A program made the position numbers and the translations under genes. A stretch of DNA of 5,333 bases, from contig CAYNWB010000086.1 of NCBI GenBank assembly GCA_964400785.1, positions 1-5,333 of the forward strand. Direction: 5' to 3'. Source of the DNA: CAVQGZ01 sp964400785 (GTDB taxonomy: Bacteria > Actinomycetota > Actinomycetes > Jiangellales > Jiangellaceae). The notes under the pieces are model-generated. The model saw only the letters and a list, made by a program, of their open reading frames with translations. It was not told the origin of the DNA and ran no database searches. Shown piece by piece: positions 1 to 5,333 of the stretch. Within the stretch, counting starts at the first letter, position 1, and the number at the start of each line of letters is the position of its first letter.

Positions 1-1404
1 GTTGGCGACCTTCGACACCACGAGCAGCGTGATGTCGCCGGTCCGAAAGCCCTCGAACAGCCGCTGCCGCTCCGGCACGGTCGTGGCCCCGGTCACCAGC
101 GGAGCGCCGAGGCGCTCGGCCAGGTCTTCGAGCTGGTCGAGGTACTGGCCGATGACGAGGGTCTGCTCACCGGCGTGGTCGTCGACGATCTTGGACACGA
201 TGGCCCGCTTGGACGCCGCGGTGGCCGCGATGCGGTAGCGCTCCTCGGGCTCGGCGGTGGCGTAGGTGAGCCGTTCGGTGTCGGTGAGCGTGACCCGCAC
301 CTCGACGCAGTCGGCCGGCGCGATGTAGCCCTGCGCCTCGATCTCCTTCCACGGGGCGTCGTAGCGCTTGGGTCCGATGAGCGTGAACACGTCGTCCTCG
401 CGGCCGTCCTCGCGCACCAACGTGGCCGTCAGCCCCAGCCGGCGCCGCGCCTGCAGGTCGGCCGTCATGCGAAAGATGGGTGCGGGCAGCAGGTGCACCT
501 CGTCGTAGACGATGAGCCCCCAGTCGCGTGCCTCGAACAGCTCGAGGTGCGCGTAGGTGCCCTTTCGCTTGGTGGTCATCACCTGGTAGGTGGCGATGGT
601 GACCGGCCGAATCTGCTTGCGCTGCCCCGAGTACTCGCCGATCTCCTCCTCGGTGAGCGACGTGCGGCGCAGCAGCTCGTCCTTCCACTGGCGCGCGGCC
701 ACGGTGTTGGTGACCAGGATCAGCGTCGTCGACTCGGCGTGGGCCATCGCGGCCGCGCCCACGAGCGTCTTGCCCGCCCCGCACGGCAGCACCACGACGC
801 CCGAGCCCCCGGCCCAGAACCCGTCGGCGGCCTGGCGCTGGTAGTCGCGCAACGACCAGCCGTCCTCGTGCAGCGTGATCGGGTGGGCCTCGCCATCGAC
901 GTAGCCGGCGAGGTCTTCAGCCGGCCAGCCCAGCCTGATCAGCACCTGCTTGATCTGGCCACGCTCGGACGGGTGCACGGCCACCGTGTCGGGGTCGATC
1001 CGTGAGCCCACCAGGGGCTTGATCTTCGCGCTGCGCAGCACCTCCTCGAGCACGGCCCGGTCGGTCGAGTGCAGGGTCAGCCCGTGGGTGGGGTGCTGCT
1101 CGAGGCGCAGCCGTCCGTAGCGCGCCATCGTCTCGGCAAGGTCGACGAGCAGGGCGTGGGGCACGGGGTAGCGGGAGTAGCGCAGCAGCACGTCGACGAC
1201 CTGCTCGGCGTCGTGGCCGGCGGCGCGCGCGTTCCACAACCCCAGCGGTGTCAGCCGGTAGGTGTGGACGTGCTCAGGCGCGCGCTCGAGCTCGGCGAAC
1301 GGCGCGATCGCGAGTCGGCAGTCGTCGGCCTCGGGATGGTCGATCTCGAGCAGCAGGGTCTTGTCGCTCTGGACGATGAGCGGGCCGCCGACGGGAGGGG
1401 TCAC
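1..1404 (-). CDS. DNA repair helicase XPB (ERCC3 family), C-terminal part cut by window edge
   Basis: This is an SF2 ATP-dependent 3'-5' DNA helicase of the XPB/ERCC3 type, presumed to act in the cytoplasm in DNA repair or transcription-linked DNA opening. 468 residues are visible. Residues about 30-140 form the XPB/Ssl2 N-terminal-type module. The ATPase core follows: LRDYQRQAADGFW near 186-197 (Q-motif region), Walker A PCGAGKT at 207-213, Walker B/DEAH-type DEVH at 301-304, motif III LTAT at 325-328 and, directly after it, the RED triplet (331-333) characteristic of XPB. The second RecA domain begins near 390 (TLVIGQYLDQLEDL at 415-428) and the frame is still open at VVSKVAN. Motif VI and roughly the last 80 residues lie outside the window, judging from a usual actinobacterial length near 550. 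The GTG start at 1404 has AGGTGAG 9 nt upstream (1420-1414), and no better in-frame start exists. The function in bacteria is less settled than in eukaryotic TFIIH. The family assignment is very secure. Confidence 0.96.
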   Translation of the reverse strand, partial: MTPPVGGPLIVQSDKTLLLEIDHPEADDCRLAIAPFAELERAPEHVHTYRLTPLGLWNARAAGHDAEQVVDVLLRYSRYPVPHALLVDLAETMARYGRLRLEQHPTHGLTLHSTDRAVLEEVLRSAKIKPLVGSRIDPDTVAVHPSERGQIKQVLIRLGWPAEDLAGYVDGEAHPITLHEDGWSLRDYQRQAADGFWAGGSGVVVLPCGAGKTLVGAAAMAHAESTTLILVTNTVAARQWKDELLRRTSLTEEEIGEYSGQRKQIRPVTIATYQVMTTKRKGTYAHLELFEARDWGLIVYDEVHLLPAPIFRMTADLQARRRLGLTATLVREDGREDDVFTLIGPKRYDAPWKEIEAQGYIAPADCVEVRVTLTDTERLTYATAEPEERYRIAATAASKRAIVSKIVDDHAGEQTLVIGQYLDQLEDLAERLGAPLVTGATTVPERQRLFEGFRTGDITLLVVSKVAN

Positions 1405-1472
1405 GGGATCAGTCTCACCTAGGGCATGAGGCCCGGGCGAATCGGCGCCCACCGGCCTACGGTCGAAGGGAC
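1405..1472. promoter_or_regulatory. Divergent intergenic region between XPB helicase and cation antiporter
   Basis: These 68 bp separate two divergent start codons, so they must carry the start signals of both genes unless XPB is read from further upstream. Seen directly: AGGTGAG at 1420-1414 (minus strand), a good ribosome site for XPB; AAGGG at 1466-1470 (plus strand), only 2 nt before the antiporter GTG; and TACGGT at 1458-1463 (plus strand), which fits the TAnnnT form of an actinobacterial -10 element. Two small inverted repeats are present: GGGC (1422-1425) with GCCC (1431-1434), and GGGCG (1435-1439) with CGCCC (1446-1450). Both are short and may be chance at this GC content. No convincing -35 element or known operator was recognised. 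Confidence 0.45.
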
Positions 1473-2432
1473 GTGACCCACGACATCGTCCTGCTCGTCG
1501 TCGGCCTGGTCGTGATCGGCCTGGCGGCCGACCAGGCTGTGGTGGGCGCGGCCCGGCTCGCCGACCGGTTTCGGCTGTCGAGGGTGGTTCTCGGCGCGCT
1601 GCTCATCGGAGTGGGCACCAGCATGCCCGAGGCGGTCGTGTCGATCCTGGCTGCGACCCGGGGCTCGGGGGCGCTGGCATACGGAAACCTGATCGGCTCC
1701 AACTCCGCGAACATCGGGCTGGTGCTCGCAGTGGCGGCGCTCGTCGCGGCCTCACCGTTGGTGGTCGACGCGGGCATCCTCACCCGCGAGGTGCCGCTGT
1801 CGCTGGGGGCGTGCCTGCTGCTCGCCGTCTTCGTGCTCGCCGGCATGCCCTGGCCGCTCGGCGTGCTGCTGCTCGTGGCAGCGGTGATCGTCACCCGCAT
1901 CCTGGTGACCAACCAGACGCTGCTGCCTGTGCCGGTCGGTGACGTCGAGCTTGCCGGGGACGTCGCCGAGTTCGCTCGCGAGACAAGCATGGCCGGTGAC
2001 GTGGCGCGCGCCGTCGTGGGGCTGGCCTTGACGCTGGGGGCGGCCGAGGCCGTGCTGGTCGGCGCCACCGGCGTCGCGGAGCAGTTCGGGCTGGACGAGG
2101 GCCTCATCGGGCTCGCCATCGTCGCGATCGGCACGTCGTTGCCCGAGCTGGTGACAGTGATCACGGCTGTGCGTCGCGGCGAGGACGAGCTGGTGCTGGG
2201 CAACGTGCTGGGCAGCAACCTGGCCAACAGCCTGCTGGTCGGTGGCCTGGCAACCCTGGCCGGGGCCGCGGGGACGCCAGTGACCCCGGCGCTGCGTGAC
2301 GGGGCCATCGTGATGGGAGTGCTGGTACTGCTGGCGGCTGCGGCCCTGGGCCGCCGCCTGGCGGTCTCGCGCGCCGAGGGCGTTCTGCTGCTCGTCGCCT
2401 ACGCGGCCGGGCTGGTCTACGTCGCGCTGTGA
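1473..2432 (+). CDS. Sodium/calcium (cation) antiporter, CaCA superfamily
   Basis: This 319-residue inner-membrane protein is predicted to exchange Ca2+ or another cation for Na+ or H+. It has the internal duplication that defines the CaCA superfamily. Alpha repeat 1 reads GVGTSMPE at 46-53 and GNLIGSNSAN at 71-80. Alpha repeat 2 reads AIGTSLPE at 218-225 and GNVLGSNLAN at 243-252. Glu53 and Glu225 correspond to the ion-binding glutamates of structurally known exchangers such as NCX_Mj. About ten hydrophobic segments are visible (roughly 4-22, 36-60, 70-93, 107-124, 128-146, 178-198, 209-233, 243-264, 276-294, 301-318), with one charged loop at about 150-178 between the two halves. The length is typical of YrbG-like bacterial members. 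The GTG start at 1473 gives the expected N-terminal first helix; the ribosome site AAGGG lies unusually close. The gene diverges from XPB and converges on the SDR gene with 11 bp between stops. Ion specificity cannot be read from sequence alone. Confidence 0.93.
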   Translation: MTHDIVLLVVGLVVIGLAADQAVVGAARLADRFRLSRVVLGALLIGVGTSMPEAVVSILAATRGSGALAYGNLIGSNSANIGLVLAVAALVAASPLVVDAGILTREVPLSLGACLLLAVFVLAGMPWPLGVLLLVAAVIVTRILVTNQTLLPVPVGDVELAGDVAEFARETSMAGDVARAVVGLALTLGAAEAVLVGATGVAEQFGLDEGLIGLAIVAIGTSLPELVTVITAVRRGEDELVLGNVLGSNLANSLLVGGLATLAGAAGTPVTPALRDGAIVMGVLVLLAAAALGRRLAVSRAEGVLLLVAYAAGLVYVAL

Positions 2433-2443
2433 GACCGACCGGT

Positions 2444-3292
2444 TCAGTACGCGTCGCGCTCCCAGGGGTCGGGCCAGTTGTCGAGCACGAGACCGCCGTC
2501 GACGACGGTGACGGTGCCCGTCACGTAGCGCGACGCGGGGCTGGCCAGCCAGACGATGCCGGCCGCGACCTCGTCGACCGTGCCCATGCGTCGCGTCGAC
2601 TTGAGCCCGAGCTCGGCCATCGCGTCGATGTCGAGGGCTCCGACGACCTCACCCTCGTGCTCGCGCATGCCCGACGTGTCGATCAGCCCTGGCGCGATCG
2701 CGTTCACCGTGACGCCGTGGGGGGCGAGGAACGACGCCATCGTCCGGGTCAGCGACAGCACTCCGGCGCGCGCGGCCCCGGAGTGGACGAAGAACCGCGC
2801 ACCCCGCTCGAAGACGTAGGTGTGCACCATCGTGATGATCGAGCCCTGCCCGGCCTCGACCATCGGTGTCATGAAGCGGTTGATCATCGTCCAGGTGCCG
2901 TTGAGGTTGAGGTCGACGACCGACCGCCAGCCGTTGTCGCTCAGCTGGGACGGCAGAGCGGGGAACTGCCCCCCGGCGTTGTTGACCAGGGCGTCCACGC
3001 GTCCGAACTCGGCGTAGGCAGCGTCGCGCAGCGCCTCCACGGACGCGGGCTCACGGATGTTGGTCGGCACGGTCAGCACTCGTCGGCCGTACTGCTCCCG
3101 GATCTGCTCCGCAGCCTCGTCCAGCAGGTCGGCGCGACGTCCGGCGAGCACCAGGTCGGACCCGAGCCGGGCGAAGCCCAGCGCGGTGGCGCGGCCGATG
3201 CCGGTGCCACCGCCGGTGACCAGCGTCACCGTGTCGGTGAACAGGTCGGGACGGAACGTGGCGAGCGGGTCGGACGGTGCCTGGATGACCAT
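2444..3292 (-). CDS. SDR family oxidoreductase, PECR-like (trans-2-enoyl-CoA reductase-like)
   Basis: This 282-residue Rossmann-fold NAD(P)H-dependent oxidoreductase is probably cytosolic. The cofactor loop TGGGTGIG is at 26-33, followed by basic residues GRR at 51-53 after the second strand, which favours NADPH. NNAGGQF is at 104-110, the C-terminal PG turn at 201-202 and VDGG at 264-267. Where classical SDRs have YxxxK, this protein reads HSGAARAGV at 170-178, placing Ser171 and Arg175 at the usual Tyr and Lys positions. The same HSGAARAGV string, together with GGQF and a DNWP motif near the C-terminus (271-274), is recalled from peroxisomal trans-2-enoyl-CoA reductase. The substrate is therefore inferred to be an enoyl-CoA or similar acyl thioester, but this is not proven. 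The ATG at 3292 has AGGG about 9 nt upstream. The open frame extends further 5', but only inside the preceding gene. The start lies 11 nt after that gene's stop, suggesting co-transcription. Confidence 0.9.
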   Translation of the reverse strand: MVIQAPSDPLATFRPDLFTDTVTLVTGGGTGIGRATALGFARLGSDLVLAGRRADLLDEAAEQIREQYGRRVLTVPTNIREPASVEALRDAAYAEFGRVDALVNNAGGQFPALPSQLSDNGWRSVVDLNLNGTWTMINRFMTPMVEAGQGSIITMVHTYVFERGARFFVHSGAARAGVLSLTRTMASFLAPHGVTVNAIAPGLIDTSGMREHEGEVVGALDIDAMAELGLKSTRRMGTVDEVAAGIVWLASPASRYVTGTVTVVDGGLVLDNWPDPWERDAY

Positions 3293-3303
3293 GGTGCAGG
3301 ACC

Positions 3304-5333
3304 CTACTGAGCCGCACTTCCGGTGGTGCTCACCGCCGCCACGGCCGTGATGCGGTGCACCGCGAAGGTGCGCACCTGCTCGCTGCGATGGTCGAACGCG
3401 CTCAGCCATCCCGCGTCCAGGCTGATCGGGTCGATCACCCTTTCGGTGGTCGTGCCGTGGTTGTCGACGTAGCCGATCCAGATGCTGGCGCCCTGCTCGA
3501 TCGAGCGGGCCAGGGCGTCGAGCACGTCGGTGGAGGCCGTCGAGCGCAGGTGCGTCGAGGTCTCCGGCGGGCGTTGCTGCCTGCCACGGTCACCGGCACG
3601 GATGGCGCGCACCGAGGCCTGCAGCGTGGCTTCGCTCGGTGCGGGACGGTCGGCGCGCAGAGCCGGCGGCTTGCCGCGGGAGGGCGCCCGGCTGCGGGCC
3701 CGCGTGCCCCCGCTGGGGTCGACGGCGTCGGCGGACGGGTGCAGGCCGAGCGAGGCAAGCAGGTCGAGCACGGTGGAGGGGCTCGCGCTCACCGAGGCCA
3801 CCGTCGGGGCAACCCGGCGCGGGGCCAGCGCGGCGACCCGCGGCTCGGACAGGATCTGGTCGAGCAGGGCGGGGTCGTCAGCGGTGACCAGCGCCGGGGC
3901 CGCGCCGACCCGTACTCGCCCGTACCGCCGGGCGACGTCCTCGACAAGGTAGGTCAGCGGCTGCGGGACGGGTGTGCGCGACGCCGAGGCCAGGAACGCG
4001 GTGATGTCACCGGCACTTCGGCCCGCCTCGAGCGCGCGGCGAACCGACGACTCGCTGAACCGGTACACCGTCGCCCCACCGGTCGACTCCACCTGGGCCA
4101 GCAGACCCATCTCGCGGGCCAGGTGCGGCTCCAGCGGTCCGGGGGCGATCGCGGTCAGGTCGGCCTGCAGCAGCACGTGGTCGAGCGGCAGGGGGAGCAG
4201 CGCAGCCATGGCCTGCTCGGCCCCGGCCAGGTCGGCGGCGAAGAGAAGCCGGCCCGCCGTGGTGACAGCCCCACGTCCGAGCAGGCCGTACGCGTGGGCC
4301 TCGTCCAGCGTCCAGCGCACAAGGGCGTCACGGGCAGGGCCCGACCGGCGTGGCCGGTGCCAGCGCACCACGTCGAGCACCCCATCGGGCTCGAGGCTGT
4401 GCCCCGGGGGCAACGAGCCGAGCAGTCCGAGGGTGAGGCCGCGCAGCTCGGGGGCCCCGGGGCGGTCGAGCTCGTCGCTCAGGGGCGCCGGAGGCTTGTC
4501 CCGGCCCTCGCGGGGGATCGCCAGGGTCGCCACACGGCTGCCCGACAACCAGGCGCTCACCAGCGCGACCCACCGCGCGGCGGGCTCGGAGCGCAGCCAG
4601 GTGTCGAAGGCCGTCGTGGGTAGCCACTCGCTGCCGGTGCTGTCGGCGGCCACCAGCCCGGCGGTGAACGCGACCTCCACCGTGCGCACGGCCGCCGCGA
4701 CGTCCCCGTCCAGCAACCCCGCCGTGCGCCTCAGGTCGCGCACGCCGAGACCTCCGGCGCGGAGCACGNNNNNNNNNNCAGTCCGGCGCGGTCAGCGGCA
4801 ACGCCATCTCCAGCCGCGAGGCCTTCCAAACCCGGAACGCCGAGACCTCCGGCGCGGAGCACGGCGGGAGGGTCGTCGGCCCACGCCTCGGCGACGGTCT
4901 GCACGGCGCGCACCAGCTCGGCCGCCGTGCCTGCGCCCAGCCGGTCGATCAGGCCGACGTCATGGGTGGTCTGGGGCGGGTCGGGGCGGTCCAGACCGCT
5001 CGGGTGCAGCCGGCCGCCACGCAGGTGCAGCCCGACCTCTCGCGGCAGCACCACGGTGCTGGTGTCGGTGGCGACGACGAGACCGTGGGCGAGCAGGCGG
5101 TCGACCGGCGTGCGGGCCTTCGCGACGCTGACCGGGCGAAGTGCGTTCTCGACGCGTCCGGACGGCGGGCCGCCCGACATGCGGCGCAGCAGCCCGCCGG
5201 CCTCAGGTCCGACCGTCGCGACGGCCTGCGTGAGTCGCGCGGGCTCGACCAGCCGGTCGGCGACCCGGGCCGCCATCACGTGGTGCTCGCGGCTGGGGGG
5301 CAGCCCGAGATCGGCGGCGAGCGTGCCCAGCCG
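3304..5333 (-). CDS. Helicase-associated domain protein (XPB partner, Rv0862c-like), 5' end outside window, broken by assembly gap
   Basis: This is the protein that commonly accompanies actinobacterial XPB helicases; its biochemical role is not established. As deposited, the frame reads in from 5333 and hits the N run at 4769-4778. It continues in another frame from 4767 down to the TAG at 3306-3304. Both halves share VLRAGGLGV, and joining them there gives 644 continuous residues. Relatives are recalled at about 750, so roughly 100 N-terminal residues are missing. The N-terminal half is helical (VVLPREVGLHLRGGRLH near 5058-5008). A module resembling the XPB N-terminal domain lies at about 3972-3793 (TPVPQPL, then VARRYGRVRV). 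A Pro/Arg/Ser-rich, probably disordered linker follows at about 3735-3540. The C-terminal 65 residues (about 3531-3337) look like a WYL domain: IGYVDNHG, TERVIDPISL, AFDHRSEQVRTF and HRI. No helicase ATPase motifs are present despite the family name. The SDR gene follows 11 nt downstream. Confidence 0.88.
4742..4768. repeat. 27-bp direct repeat, left copy (unmerged contig overlap)
   Basis: This copy is identical to 4837-4863, exactly 95 bp away, and ends immediately before the N run. On the minus strand it encodes the start of VLRAGGLGV in the helicase-associated protein. The base before it (4741) differs from the base before the other copy (4836), and the bases after it are Ns. A repeat abutting a scaffold gap is typical of two contig ends that overlap but were not merged. 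Confidence 0.9.
4769..4778. other. Scaffold gap (10 Ns)
   Basis: There are ten consecutive undetermined bases. A round length of 10 suggests a placeholder inserted by scaffolding, not a measured gap. Together with the flanking 27-bp repeat it implies that the true gap length is zero or negative. Confidence 0.95.
4779..4836. other. 58-bp contig-end segment that does not fit the surrounding gene
   Basis: This lies between the N run and the right copy of the repeat. Read on the minus strand in the frame of the upstream half of the helicase-associated gene, it gives GVPGLEGLAAGDGVAAD with third positions poor in G/C, unlike the rest of the gene. In a different minus-strand frame it reads FRVWKASRLEMALPLTAPD with almost every third position G or C, as in real genes here. 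It is therefore probably a misplaced piece of another coding region, such as a chimeric contig end, but its source was not recognised. Confidence 0.6.
4837..4863. repeat. 27-bp direct repeat, right copy (unmerged contig overlap)
   Basis: This second copy of the sequence at 4742-4768 lies in the upstream half of the helicase-associated gene. Here too it encodes VLRAGGLGV on the minus strand. Collapsing the two copies deletes 95 bp, which is not a multiple of three, and so brings the two offset frames into register. Confidence 0.9.

Noticed and set aside
175..1005. Long open frame on the plus strand over the XPB gene
   Set aside because: It is rich in Arg, Gly, His and Val with no domain motif and lies opposite a clear helicase. 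It is a shadow of GC-rich codons.
1422..1450. Hairpins in the divergent intergenic region as a terminator or operator
   Set aside because: The stems are 4 and 5 bp, expected by chance in such GC-rich DNA, and there is no T-run or known operator motif.
1457..2308. Long open frame on the minus strand over the antiporter
   Set aside because: The product is a low-complexity string of Ser, Thr, Ala and Pro, typical of the antisense of a hydrophobic high-GC gene. The plus-strand antiporter has clear alpha repeats.
2433..2443. Bidirectional terminator between the convergent antiporter and SDR genes
   Set aside because: Only 11 bp separate the stops. They contain ACCGGT but no stem of useful length and no T-run, so a terminator cannot be supported.
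2429..3310. Open frame on the plus strand over the SDR gene
   Set aside because: The minus strand encodes a complete SDR with cofactor and active-site motifs. The plus frame is its shadow.
3293..3409. A longer N-terminus for the SDR, starting at 3409
   Set aside because: The extra 39 residues overlap the coding C-terminus of the upstream gene and look like shadow translation. The ATG at 3292 has a ribosome site and gives the usual short lead into the cofactor loop.
3355..4623. Long open frame on the plus strand over the helicase-associated gene
   Set aside because: The composition is Arg/Gly/Gln/Val-rich with no recognisable motif, while the minus strand carries a coherent protein with a family match.
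4731..4807. Two separate genes or a real frameshifted pseudogene in place of one helicase-associated gene
   Set aside because: The identical repeat and the N run explain the break as an unmerged contig overlap. Both halves otherwise have clean, uninterrupted coding sequence.

Overview
The window is very GC-rich and densely coded. Its codons strongly prefer G or C in the third position, and several genes start with GTG. The gene content (a bacterial XPB helicase and its partner protein of the Rv0862c type) points to a high-GC actinobacterium. The genus cannot be named from this sequence. One scaffold gap (10 Ns at 4769-4778) shows it comes from a draft assembly.

Layout from left to right. (1) Positions 1-1404, minus strand: an XPB/ERCC3-type DNA repair helicase, cut at its C-terminal end by the window edge. 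(2) Positions 1405-1472: a 68-bp divergent intergenic region that must hold the start signals of both flanking genes. (3) Positions 1473-2432, plus strand: a cation/Ca2+ antiporter of the CaCA superfamily with two alpha repeats. (4) Positions 2444-3292, minus strand: a short-chain dehydrogenase/reductase resembling peroxisomal trans-2-enoyl-CoA reductase (PECR), which lacks the classical YxxxK pair. It converges on the antiporter with 11 bp between the stops. (5) Positions 3304-5333, minus strand: the 'helicase-associated domain' protein that usually accompanies actinobacterial XPB. Its 5' end lies outside the window and it is artificially broken by the scaffold gap. No stretch over 300 bp lacks a gene, and no RNA gene, CRISPR array or mobile element was seen.

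How the genes may work together. The helicase-associated protein and XPB share a recognisable N-terminal-type module and probably belong to one DNA repair or transcription-linked function. In Mycobacterium tuberculosis the corresponding genes are neighbours (Rv0862c and Rv0861c, from memory). Here the SDR and the antiporter sit between them. The SDR starts 11 nt after the helicase-associated stop codon and is probably co-transcribed with that gene. The antiporter is read in the opposite direction and probably serves ion homeostasis independently.

The most useful correction concerns 4742-4863. A 27-bp direct repeat flanks the N gap plus 58 bp of foreign-looking sequence. Removing 95 bp restores one continuous reading frame, so this is an unmerged contig overlap and not a real gene break. 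I found no convincing new multi-gene system. The most interesting protein is the helicase-associated one, which appears to join an XPB-N-like module to a C-terminal WYL-like domain.
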